Origin: Whalleya microplaca
Taxonomy: Eukaryota; Ascomycota; Sordariomycetes; Xylariales; Xylariaceae
Assembly: GCA_022497155.1 (NCBI GenBank)
Contig: MU385726.1
Location: 1 to 64,000 of the forward strand
Reading direction: 5' to 3'
DNA length: 64,000 bases
Below the pieces are notes generated by a model. That model saw nothing but the letters and a program-made list of their open reading frames with translations. It was not told the DNA's origin and ran no database searches. Position 1 is the first letter of the stretch; every line of letters begins with the position of its first letter. A program made the translations under genes and the position numbers. Shown one piece after another: positions 38,180 through 49,169 of this stretch.

Positions 38180-38690
38180 TATTATATATACGTTTATTTC
38201 GAGCCTAAGATATAGTATATTATCCTCCCTATTATAGCCCACGCATAAAAAAGCGGCGTTTGGAATCACTAGACTATTTTAAATACTTTAAAATTAATTT
38301 ACGCCGACCCAAATAAGGTTATGCGAGCGGCAGCCAAACTTCGATCTACTATATAAAATTTAAACAAGTTTATTCGTACTTTCTTAATATAATAATACCG
38401 ATAGACCTGGGAGGCAGATAAAATAGATCTGTTTAAAAAACACCGGGTTAATCGTTTATGTCACACTATAAATAATAAACTAAAAAAGAAATTTCTTAAA
38501 AAAGATTTAGTACTAAATACTTATAACAAATTTATCCTTTAGTTATATCGATAGTTAGGCTTTTACATTTCCTCCGGTTCCCGCAATCCGAACGCCATAA
38601 ATACCTTTATTAGCACGATTTACATATACGGCATAGCCGAAACTAAAATTAAAGTAGTGTTTAAAAATACCTCAATAAACAGTAAATAAA
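38180..38690 (+). pseudogene. gag-like remnant of the LTR element
   Basis: One plus-strand frame reads as a retrotransposon capsid-like protein (for example ADPNKVMRAAAKLRST near 38300-38350 and KIDLFKKHRVNRLCHTINN near 38420-38480) interrupted by TAA/TAG codons. Most of these stops sit where Gln codons CAA/CAG would be expected, the usual outcome of RIP. A possible zinc-knuckle remnant, CYYRNRT, lies near 38829. Family assignment (Ty3-like) is tentative. Confidence 0.55.
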
Positions 38691-39199
38691 TACCTAAAAT
38701 TACGTCACTTTAAACTCCTAAAAAACAATAGGCGCTTTTTATTACAAAATCGGAATAATAATCACGTTAAAAACAACACTAATATATACATTATAAATCG
38801 ATAGATCATTTAGTTTAAAATTACCTTCTGCTACTACCGGAATCGAACTTCCGCAAGCTATACGCTAACGACAATAACATATAAGTTAGGAATTAAAAAG
38901 GTAATTATAACAATAACTATTACAGCTATTAATTATAGTAGTTAATATTAAATGGTTATAAAAAAATACAATAGATTAATAAAATCCTTTTAAAGGACTT
39001 AATTTTCAAAATTTTAACAAGTTTATTTAATACTAATGTCAGGTCTTATATAATTTATATAAACTAAAACATAAGGGTTAAATAAAGTCAAAAAATCACT
39101 TTTTAGGGATAGTGGTAATTAAGTTAATCCTTATATATACCAGGTACACTATAAGCTAGCTATTATTAGCTACTATATATAGTAGATTTAGGGAAGTAA

Positions 39200-39443
39200 T
39201 GTTATAACACAGGCCCTATAGGGTGTTATAAGGCCTTATAAGCTATAGCACACCTTAGGCCCCGTACACATAACCTGTTAAACCACATATTTAATTAGAT
39301 AGCTTAGGTAATTAAATAAGGAGGTTTTCTCAGGTTAGGCTATCACATAATAATTAGCTAACCTTTTACTCCTTACTTTATAATTTTATAATAATATACA
39401 CCTATTACTTAGCACGCGCCACCTTTTTCCTTAAGCCGTTATA
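39200..39443 (+). repeat. 3' LTR (244 bp, RIP-decayed)
   Basis: Aligns over its full length with the 5' LTR but carries many C-to-T and G-to-A changes, e.g. TGTTATAACACAGG against TGTCACGGCACAGG. Ends GCCGTTATA. Confidence 0.88.
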
Positions 39444-39780
39444 AGAGTCCCATGGGAAATATTAATAAAAATTTATTTTTTAATTTTATTTGCGACCGAA
39501 AAAAAAAATTATATTTTTAATAAAACTAAAATTTTTTTTTAAAAAAATAAATATTAATTTTATATTAATATTATTAATATAAAGTCCCGGAAATATTTTC
39601 CGGATTAATTTAAATTAAATAAAATAAAATAAAAAATAATTTTTTTTTTAAATATTTAAAATTATAATTTTATATTAATATTATTATATAATAAAAATGA
39701 AATAATCGCGAAATAATCGGTTATATAAAATATATATTAAAATTAAAAATTAATTAAAATATAATATAATAATTAAATTA

Positions 39781-39961
39781 TTTATTTTATTTTATTTTAT
39801 TTTATTTTATTTTATTTTATTTTATTTTATTTTATTTTATTTTATTTCATTTTATTTTATTTCATTTTATTTTATTTTATTTTATTTTATTTTATTTTAT
39901 TTTATTTTATTTTATTTTATTTTATTTTATTTTATTTTATTTTATTTTATTTTATTTTATT
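39781..39961. repeat. TTTTA pentanucleotide microsatellite
   Basis: About 36 near-perfect TTTTA units, with two TTTCA variants. The 2888-3752 copy has only a few such units at the matching place (about 3200-3230 on the other strand), so the tract has expanded here. Confidence 0.9.
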
Positions 39962-40389
39962 TATTATTTCATTATTATTTCATTTTATAAAATAAAATAA
40001 AATAACTTTTTTAAATTTATATTATATTATATAAAATAATTAAAAAAAGTTTTTTTAAAAAATTTAAAATTTTTTTAATAATATAATTTTATTAGTTAGT
40101 AATAAGATTAAATAAAACTGATTTTTTTAATAAAATTTTTATAAAATTTTTTTTTTAAAAATACAGTTTTATCGGTCGGCGATGGGACTAAATAGGACTG
40201 ATTTTTTTTTATAGGAGTCCCATAGGAGTCCCACGTATTTTTTAACTTGTGGGTGGGACTATCGTAGGTAGTCCCATCAATTTTTATTGGTCCCATAGGA
40301 CTCCCATGGGAAAAAAAAATTCCCATGGGAGTCCCACGGGACTATGGGACCAACCCCGTGGGTGGGACTTGTACAGGTCTAATCAAAGC

Positions 40390-40818
40390 AAAGAGTCCTT
40401 CCAATATTAAGTTTCTACAAGCCTAAGGGATACAACAACTGCTTTTTGAGGTATTGAAAGTCCAATTTGATATTTTCCTCAATAAAATGATATCGCATTT
40501 CAGATTGTTAAATTTGAAGTGTTTCCTCCTTCCAACCTCTTATGTGAGGACCTAGCATTTCGTCGCCTTTAAAGCCAAGCATCTTGAACAGCGTCTTTAC
40601 CCCACTTCTGTAAAGAGATATGAGGGAGAGTTGGGAGTTTGATATGCAGGTAGCATTCCCCCACATGGCTTAGCCTTATCTCGCATTGTAAGACATGGCA
40701 TAATCATAGCTTGGAGATAATAGAGAGGGTTTGATCCTGTCAGATTATCTTCACACTTCCTTGACCATCCAAGATTTCTGTGCCACCCGAGCATAGTTGT
40801 TTAGGAACTCACGCGGGA
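40390..40818. other. Upstream region of the MFS gene
   Basis: No separate gene is supported. It links the mobile island to the transporter and so probably serves as its promoter. Confidence 0.4.
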
Positions 40819-42492
40819 ATGGCTTCAACATGGAACGGATCCCAGCCAGGAGAACCAAAGCCTCTAGACGCCAGTAAAAGTCGTGATATGGCGGCCACAG
40901 ACCAGGCTAGGGATAGTCTGGGCATAGTTGAGCATGTTAGTGAGAGGTCCATAGTACGGAAGATGGACCTGTGGCTTCTACCCTTCATGAGCCTGATGTA
41001 CTTCTTCAATTCCATTGATCGGGTAAGTTGGCGACCGAAATCCATAGATTCACTACTAAGCTCTCTCAATTTTGCAGAGTAATCTAGGAAATGCAGAGAT
41101 CGATGGAATGAGTAAGGACCTTGGATTTGTTGGAGAACAGTATTCGCTGCTGATTCTCCTCTTCTACATCCCCAATGGCCTTTGTGATCTTCCCCTCAAC
41201 CTTTTAACAAAACGATTATCCGGCCGTATCATGCTACCGTCCTTGATGGTTGGCTGGGGTGTCTTGGCTACTGTTCAACCAGCCTGTAAAGGCTTTTCTG
41301 GGATGCTAGTTGTTCGCCTCCTGATAGGGTTCGTTCACTTCTTATCCAGCTTGATAGTATGTCAGCATATACTGACGAGACCTGTAGTGCTTTCGAGGCC
41401 GGCTTCTTTGCGGGAGTGGTCTTTTATTTGACCTTATTCTATACTCGTGCCGAACTAGGATTTCGCATCGCCCTATTTTTCGGCAGTGCTCTCCTTGCAA
41501 GTGCGTTCTCGGGTTTATTGGCGTTTGGCGTCTTCCAGATCCAACATCCCACCATCCATGGCTGGATGTGGCTGTTCATCATTGAAGGTACAGTATTTAC
41601 TCTAGCATGGCAGCCTCGACGCTCTCGCTGACACAATAAATTTCTAGGAGGCATGACTGTCATATTTGGTCTGATTGCATACTTCTGGTTACCGGCCAGC
41701 CCACAGTCATCTTGGTTTTTGAATGAAGCTGAGAAATCAGTTGCATCAATTAGATTGCTCCGTGATGGCTCCTCTCAGGTTGGGGAGGTATTCGATATCT
41801 GGGCGTGCCTCCGGCAGTGGAATAATTGGAAGTTCTTTCTGTGGTGCATAATCAGTTTTACATACCCTGTTGCCTTTGCTACCACGGCCAACTTCTTACC
41901 CATTGTACTGAAGTCTCTCGGATACAACACTGTTTTGACGAACCTCCTGACGGTGCCGCCTAATGTTGCTGGCTTCCTTGTGCTTCTTGCTATTACCTAC
42001 AGCTCAGACCGACACCGCGAACGAACTTTCCACATAGTGGGCAGTCTCTTCCTTTCACTAGTCGGCCTAATCGTTCTTGCTTCAGTCAATCCACAGGTGC
42101 AAGTTGGCGTGGCGTATTTCGCGTGTTTTCTCCTCGCATCTGGCGCGTACATCCCCAGCTGTCTAGTCCATAGCTGGCATAACAACAATAATCTTAGCGA
42201 AAACTCACGGGCGGCTACTACAGGACTCCTCGTCGGTCTCGGCAACCTTGGCGGGATTCTATCAGCCGCTACGTTTCGGACTACATACGCGCCACGATAT
42301 ATCCCTACTCTGATTGCTACGGCAGGATGCAACCTGGTCTGTATTTGCTTCACACTTTGGCTTGGCTTGTATATGCGTCTAGAAAATAGCCGGAAGGATA
42401 AAGAGCAGGGCCTTGTGCTTAGAGCGGAGGATGTTGAAACGCAGAATCTCATGGAGGGGGAGAAAGATCCACACTGGCGTTATTTTCTGTAG
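40819..42492 (+). CDS. MFS transporter, allantoate/nicotinate permease (anion:cation symporter) type
   Basis: Exons 40819-41022, 41078-41332, 41398-41587 and 41648-42492 give 497 residues. The start is ATG 40819, in frame with a cytosolic N-terminus (residues 1-55) before KMDLWLLPFMSLMYFFNSIDR, the typical first helix and following Asp-Arg of this family. Around twelve hydrophobic segments follow, with a central loop near residues 235-270. Such proteins import small organic anions such as nicotinate, allantoate or pantothenate through the plasma membrane; the substrate is not predictable. The second intron is uncertain: 41333-41397 (donor GTTCAC) or 41357-41397 (donor GTATGT, only 41 nt). Both lose the Glu of the usual EAGF motif. 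The gene begins about 430 bp beyond the nested mobile island. Confidence 0.8.
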
Positions 42493-42892
42493 CTGAGTGA
42501 CGTTGGCTGCGCTACCAACTGTGATGCTGAATGCTACTAGGCAGCTAAACTCACAACACTTGCCTGATCGATATCTCAACCAGATAAAACTTTGAATAAT
42601 GTGAATGGGGAGCCGATAGTTGTAACACCTAGGTCGGGTAAATGCACAAATACATCCATATGAATAGTGAAGCCGTAAATATTTACTGATTCTCACAGGT
42701 TCCCACAACCCCTGATCAGAAGTAAAGAGCCATGGGTATGAAATCATGAGACAGAGATAGATGACATTGGATCTTCAACATCTACCTTGGTTTAATTTGT
42801 CAATTATAGGTATATTTGATCTAGGAAAGCGCCCGGGTGCCCACTGCAACACTATATATAAATATATACATAAGCAGTTTTAACCCCTGAAT
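42493..42892. other. Gap between convergent genes
   Basis: Shared 3' region of the MFS and CorA-like genes. No gene is seen. Confidence 0.5.
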
Positions 42893-45800
42893 TCAAAGGC
42901 CGCCCGAACCACCACTTTCTCCTCCATCACTAGTGTTGGTATGGTTCCCTCTACGAAACAAGGTTTCCCAAGTTGAGGAACGAGGCTTTATGACTTCTGT
43001 CTGAGTTTGCTGTCCCTCCGCCACCATGCAGCTCTCTTCGTTGACATTAGACTTTGGCGATGCCGAATTCTCATAACTTTCAGTATCGTCCCTGCTTATT
43101 CTTTCTCGATTTGCACGTCGTCTTGACACTTGTTCAAGCATACGATTGCCCCGCTGTTCCAATATTTCCGAGTATAGTGGCATTGATGACCACCAAGCGT
43201 GAATGCCTGTATACTCGGTGAAGAACGCATAGGGGACGTGGAGAACGAGTTTGGCAATGGATCGCATCCATTTACTGAATGCTATAGAGATAGTCAAAGC
43301 GATAACAATCGTAGATAAACCAACTGCGAATGAATCCTTCAATTAGTAGGCGCTTTCAAACAAAGCAGGCACTGAGAGTAAGCTTTCTTACACATCCAAG
43401 TAATCTGTTGATTCAAGGTCATCCACATGGCGTCATTTATGTCGCTGTTATTCATGCCAAAGAAAGTTGCAAAGAAACTTAAGGGAAGCTATATATTCCA
43501 GAGGAAAGTCAGAGAATCCGTATTCTACGCAGTAGCTCATACGTACGAAGAAAATAGTGACAACGGTAAAGGCCATAATAGCCCTTCCCTGCTTGATACT
43601 CTCATCTGCTCTCTCTAAAGACGCCTTTGCTTCAACGATAGAGGTCTGTTGCTGTTTCAAAGAAAGCAAATTCTTGAGCTATATAATTACAGTCAGCATG
43701 CCTTTATATTTGTGCGTATGGAGATACAGACTTGTTCATAAGTTCGAAGTGCTGAGTCTTCAAGATCCTGGATTTCTGATTGGCGGCTCTCAATGAGCTC
43801 TAAAACTACCTGTGCTTCGTGTGCCGCATCATTGTATGGGTCATTCTGTGTCTTGAATGTCAGCTAAACTCACACACTTACTACCGGTGCGTTGTTGAAT
43901 CATTGATCGAGAACACCCACCATCTTATGTTCCACTTGATTGGTATCTTGTTCGCTATTACGTTCATGGCTTGGTGGCTCCAAAGAACGTTTGGAGTTCT
44001 TGGCCACGTGTGTTTGCTCTTGAAAAACTCGTCTCATGATTCTGAGTTCCTCGATGATGCCCTGCGTCTCTTGACGGCTTGGTGGCTCCAAGTAACGTTT
44101 GAAGTCCTTGACCACGTGTATTTGCTCTTGAAAGACTTGTCTCATGATTCTGAGTTCCTCGATGATGTCCTGCGTCTCTTGGAGTAGTTTTCCTTCGGGG
44201 TTGATGTCCAACAGTCGTCGCCTTCGCACTATCCCCTTATCATTAGGGATTAAGTCCTTTGATACCAGCGCCACATTTCTCCAGAAGCTCTCATGGGCAA
44301 TTGCTGTTAAGTCGGTCTACAGAAATTAATCATCAGTGTGAAATGTCCAATGCAAGTAATAGATTTAATTTTCTTACGACGTTCCCGATAGCAGAAGCAA
44401 ATAGGTCCATCACTTCTGGCCTCTGGTCTAGAGGTTTTATGCGATCGAAGAAAACCCGGGAACATTGGTCGATGATAATCAGAGCTATGGTATTTTAGTG
44501 TAAAGGCCACCAGCAATGGAAACTGCGAATGCAAACTCACCAAGATGGTGAAGGGAAGTGATGTCTTCAGCTCCATTTTGGAGGCGCTCGCGAAGGCTCT
44601 TATGGACACCTGACGGGTCAGGCTTGTTTCTGCCCCAGCGTCGTGGAAAAGATGTGATAATAGTATCTTATTGTATTTAGTAAAAGTAAAATGCCTATCG
44701 AGGTCCGGATGAATTTCCAAAGAACTCACTATCATCTATAATCCAAAGCCAAAGCTGATCCACCATAACAACGCGTGTATTATAGGCTCGAGAATTGCGG
44801 CTTGACTTCGTGCTTCGATATACCACTTGATCCTTATCGCGCGCAGAAGTGTCATCCAGTGTTAGGAAGTAGTATTGATCTAGGGTTCTTCGGACGTGCA
44901 ATGGTGGGTCTCGGTGAATATTGCCACACAGAAGTCTTTCGTCTGCTTCGTAGTCTAAATCTTCTGCAACACTCGCCACGGTCATAAGGTAGCGAGCAAG
45001 ACAAGACCTAAATAAGTAGTTTAAGTACTTTTCTAGTCAGTTTGATGGGCTATGAAGGCTTACCGAGACTTCGTCTTGCGCATTGGTCTCTTAACTACTT
45101 TATCGGCCTTCTGGTTGTGTACTACAGCGCTCACGATGTCGGGTAGATGATTCACTTCTCTTTGCGATTGTTTCAACGATACATTATCTCCATTTATGGC
45201 TGATACCATTTTGGCTCGTCGGCTACTTGTTTCCCAATGTAGATATGGGAGCTTAAGATAGGTGTTAGATTTGAAACCGACATGCCAGGGTTGAGGCTCA
45301 TAGCTCACAAATAACGCGATGTTATGCTCAGTGGTTTTACGCTCGCGTCTCGATGTCCCATTTGGCCTATCAGGTCCTAGATAAGAAATGAGCTCTTCCA
45401 TTAACAGTGGGATTGTATGAGATACTAACCGCGTGGAATGATGGAGCATTTTGGTCTCATATGTCTTGCATGTATCGGAGGGCTAGTCTGCTTTCCCTTG
45501 CTCTGGTGATGATTGGACTGTTTTCTTCCACCAGTCCCGTGCATTTGACCACGCCAGAACTCACGAGCCAGCAGCTTCTCAGTATTGGTCTTATTCCCTT
45601 TAGATAGCCTTGTTCCATCTTCAAGTCCTATCGGTTTTTCATTGTAGTACCTAGCGATTGCTTGCTGCCGATGTATTGTTAGTAGGGTATATCATATGAG
45701 TTACGATATAAGATATCTCACCTCTATCCAGGTCATGTTGTTGGAAGGGAAATGAAAGTAACGAAAACAATTAGGAGGGCATTTCTCAGCCAATATATTT

Positions 45801-46552
45801 CCTTCGTCGCTTTTCAATATGTTCGAGACCAGCATCTTTTGGTTGGGAAACGTTCCTATGCACCCTGGGCGGTCACGGCCTGATAGTTTAGAACCATCTT
45901 GCGCAAAGTACATCACTCCGGCTTTAAAACCGTGGAATTCATCAACCTCATTGCTCTTTTGACTTCTTACGTTCTCCTCTTCCATGTTCAAATCTTGATC
46001 TGGAGCTCTCTCATCGTCGGGTGGTTGTCTGATGGGAATTCCGAGCCGTCGGAGCCACTTTGGAGATTTAGGTTCTGGCTGATTGCTTTCGCCATGATCC
46101 CATTGCTCTTTAAGGAGTTGTAGGGTCCTTATGTATCTTTCTTTCCTTGGTATATCCTTCTCGTCTTCTGATACTTCTTTCTTCAGTTTCTCCATTTCGT
46201 GTCTGACTGCATTCCTCCAACCATTTCGTTGATCTCGGAGCATTCCCTGTAGAGGCTTTTTCGCGTCCCAGATGAAGAACTTATCGGCTGTTGTCTGAAT
46301 GCGCTCAATCTCGTTGTTAACAACGATTTTGTCGTGATCTTCAAGTTTCCCCAGGAACTCTTCCCGTTTGCTATATCTGATGCTGAGATAAGTCCCTCTT
46401 TTATCTCTAGAGTAACTCCATGGCTCTCTAGCATAGTCTTCTTTATCCTTACAGTCGCTTGATATGAATTGTTTATCAATATAGACATCGAACACTTCTT
46501 GGGGTGGATTATCAGGGGGTATTGCTTCCATCTGCTGAGTATCTGGATCCAT
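42893..46552 (-). CDS. CorA-like divalent-cation transporter family protein
   Basis: The start is ATG 46552; the first exon ends at 45722 (277 codons). The second, 45664 to about 45451, is followed by several more exons. The middle matches the long cytosolic domain of fungal CorA-like proteins: LKLPYLHWETSSRRAKM (about 45260-45210), HVRRTLDQYYFLTLDDTS (about 44900-44850) and VVMVDQLWLWIIDD (about 44770-44730). C-terminal membrane part: after GRAIMAFTVVTIFF an intron (about 43543-43487) leads to LPLSFFATFFGMNNSDIND, containing the CorA signature GMN, then a second helix near 43340-43270. CorA proteins form pentameric magnesium channels; many fungal relatives with long N-termini are uncharacterised. 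A 36-residue tandem duplication lies in the cytosolic helix region (43968-44183). Exon borders in the 5' half are partly inferred. Confidence 0.8.
43968..44183 (-). repeat. Tandem 108-bp (36-codon) duplication inside the CorA-like gene
   Basis: Two consecutive units, at period 108, encode IIEELRIMRQVFQEQIHVVK and IIEELRIMRRVFQEQTHVAK plus matching flanks ending LEPPS. The frame is preserved. It lies in the helical stretch before the membrane segments. Confidence 0.9.
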
Positions 46553-47998
46553 TGACCATTCAAATTTGTCATTAACAAATCTTCGAAATGTTAAACAAAA
46601 GGAGTTGAAGGAAAGGAGTGATGTAGTTGAGATAGCGACAAATCATATTAAAGTACTTTAGCGCCTTATCATAAATGCTCGTAGCAACTGTTCGGTATCT
46701 TATGTGGCTGACATGACGTTATTATTTCAGATAGAACTTCCTTTCGGCCCCCAATGTCTCATAACCCAGGCGAAGGCACATTTACAAGTCGTACTGTGGC
46801 CAGTAATACTCAATTCCAACCCCCCTCTTTCACAGTCCAAAGCTAAACAGAACATATCGGGACGTTCCACTTACTATGCCCTTTGAAAACTTCATGCATA
46901 CTCCTAGAATGACTTGCGACCGAGGGAGCTGTAGATTATAGCGGAATGTCAAGTCAGGCAGTTGAACTCTTGCCTGCTTTGCAGGCGAGAACGAGGCTGC
47001 ATATGTTGCATTGGTGATACCCCAACTATGTGAAAGTTTGTAGGTCTGAACGACCTTTGACCGTATGGGCCATACAGCTTCCGCAAAGCTCTCAGTTAGC
47101 TATAAATTCTTAGAAATAGATTAATAATATTTACGACGTAATGTGGCTGGGAATATTGCAAGCTGAACTTTCCTATTGGGTCATAATCGAGTGAACGACT
47201 CTGGTAGCGAGATTACCCCAAAAATGGCACCCCCGATACAGAATATACAATAAGCTTACTCATTAGATTTACAAGGCCTTCTCTTCTTTCTAAGATTCTA
47301 GTGAATAGTTTATGATAGTAAGGTCAAGACGATGAACATTGTACTACTATTGAATTAGGGTACTATTGCACCACCTGCCACCAAGTCTCTATTAAGACCC
47401 CAAACTAACTAAGGTTACTTACTTTGTTCTCACCTATCTCCAACTTTGAAGAGCTTTCTGGCTGTATGCCCCACTTTGCCTCGTAATAGGTACGGTTCAT
47501 TGTTGTGATATGCACATCTTAGTGTGCTGTCTCCACGACTGTTCCCTGACGGTGTGGCTAGTTTTTTCATCGGCTTAGTTAGTTCTAGTGGCACCTGATC
47601 TCTCTGTCAAGTCATCGTTGATCCAAGTCAAGCTTCTAGATCCCCGTGTATTGGTTGTCTCGACGTCTCCCATTTCACCCTGGACTAATGATCCAGATCT
47701 TGGTTTCGTGGCTGCAATTCTCAGATTAGCTGTCATCCATGATGGGTTATGATAATTGAAATTACCGAGCATGCTTGACGTCGTTTGTATCCCCTTGAAG
47801 TTTTGAGGTCTCCTGGCTTGTTCGGTAACATTGGCTGTTCCATGCATTATCGGGGTCCCCAGTTTCAGAGCGTCTGGTGAGTGCCAGTTGCTGCCTGTCA
47901 TCTACCAGTACTCCGCCCAAGTTGCCTTGTTCGTTGTGCACCAATGAATCGATTTGCAAGGCATTGTGCTCCATTGAAGGCTGACGTCCGCTAGGATG
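46553..47998. other. Intergenic
   Basis: Contains the promoter of the CorA-like gene. Minus-strand readings at 47575-47974 could be tail exons of the kinase-like gene, but I see no motif to support them. Confidence 0.4.
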
Positions 47999-49169
47999 CT
48001 ATATGATAGGTCTCTGACGATGTCTTCTTGTTGGAATAATTACCCCATGAGTTGCTACTCCAAGAGTGACTTCAGCAGCGTGCGTCAACCCAGTTGACAG
48101 CTCTAATGAATACTGGATCTTAAAGATTTTGGCGCAGACTTCATCAATCTTCCATCGTTCTTTGACCTCGATAACGAGCATCCCGTTGAAGATCACGTCA
48201 AGCATTTGGTCCACAAACGGAGTGAAATTCTTCGCTTTGTGCAGATATTCAATATACTGTAAACGAGTTGAGAATGAGATCCATGTAGTATATGGAAAGT
48301 TCACGGACGAGTTGGGATGATATGTAATATGTAGGGATGATTTTCCTAAGACTTGATGCCTGGTGACGTGCAATAGGTCAATGTCCCACCAAGTCCGCTC
48401 ATGGATTAAATGCTTACGTGCCTCTGTAACAACCGGCTTGAGAGTTGCTTTCCTCCTTCCTTGGTGATCTATTGTCACATTAAAATATTTGTCTTCATGA
48501 ACATGTTCGATCGTCGATTCGTCTTGGCTGTCTCGCTTCATCGCGAAGATTTCAATTACCTCACCACCCATGGCATACCAGACACAGAATTCAAGGAAAA
48601 CACACCCGAGGGACCAGATATCGTACCTTTGGGATATCATTTGTGCCAGATCTATTTTAGGTGGGCGGTATGCCGAGGTATATCCTTCAAAGTGAAGCCG
48701 ATTCACTGCTGATCTTGTGGCCTGGGAATGATATCGGGTGAGTCCAAGATCTGATACAACAAGATGATGGTGTAGAATGTGATGAGGATCATCTCCGTAC
48801 GCTGAAAACCACAAGATATTATTCGGTTTTATATATTCATATCGTCCCCATTCACGCTCATCACCGCTTTACGGATTCTAAGGATCTTCGTTTCTGTTGC
48901 CACGTCGCCAATCCGTGGATATGTTTGATCGCACAGGAGATTCCGAGACACTGCTAGACTGCCCATAGGTCTGAAGGGGCGGGTGTTATATTTTCTTGCT
49001 CCCAAAACTCCGTGAGGTTGCCGTTTACCCACTCGAAGAGTAAGAAGTCGACATCTCCTTGCTCAAAAGTAAGTAGAAGCTCGATCAGATGTTGTCTCTG
49101 TGTATGGGAGGTTGGTTTATCCGAAGTCCAAAGTCTATGTCGGTCGATGGAGCTGAGGGAAGCACGCAT
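47999..49169 (-). pseudogene. Decayed protein-kinase-like gene
   Basis: Pieces in different frames add up to a fungal kinase domain. An N-lobe segment reads LLLTFEQGDVDFLLFEWVNG (about 49090-49030). The catalytic loop reads GRYEYIKPNNILWF near 48845-48805, where relatives have HGDIKPENIL. Then SDLGLTRYH stands at the DFG position and YDIWSLGCVFLEF follows. The catalytic Asp and the preceding His/Gly are gone, and a stop or frame change separates the N-lobe from the loop. It is therefore a pseudokinase at best, more likely a pseudogene. The C-terminal 150 residues resemble the all-helical tail of such fungal kinases. Ends are approximate. Confidence 0.6.

Larger units (their letters stand above)
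37007..39443 (+). mobile_element. LTR retroelement (gag-bearing, non-autonomous) nested in the hAT
   Basis: Two 244-bp LTRs (37007-37250 and 39200-39443) bound a 1.95-kb interior. Target duplication is GGAGT (37002-37006) and AGAGT (39444-39448), one G-to-A change apart. Comparison with the empty site in the copy at 2888-3752, where GGGAGTCCCAT is uninterrupted on the reverse strand, confirms the insertion. The interior is too short for pol, so the element could move only with help in trans. Only a decayed gag-like reading is visible. Confidence 0.88.
36875..40381. mobile_element. Non-autonomous hAT-like element carrying a nested retroelement
   Basis: The 12-bp perfect TIRs TAGACCTGTACA / TGTACAGGTCTA are flanked by the 8-bp duplication ATCAAAGC (36867-36874 and 40382-40389). 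Same family as 2888-3752, in the opposite orientation. Subtracting the nested LTR element and its duplicated 5 bp leaves about 1,065 bp, with GGGACTCCCATGGG-type arrays near both ends and no transposase. The internal part also holds an AT-rich pentanucleotide tract. The left end (36875-37006) is undecayed, the interior strongly RIP-decayed, and the right ~190 bp nearly clean. Confidence 0.9.

Noticed and set aside
38820..38870. tRNA-like segment (reverse strand GTTCGATTCC)
   Set aside because: Stem pairing for a T-arm fails and no anticodon or acceptor arms are present. It lies in decayed retroelement DNA.
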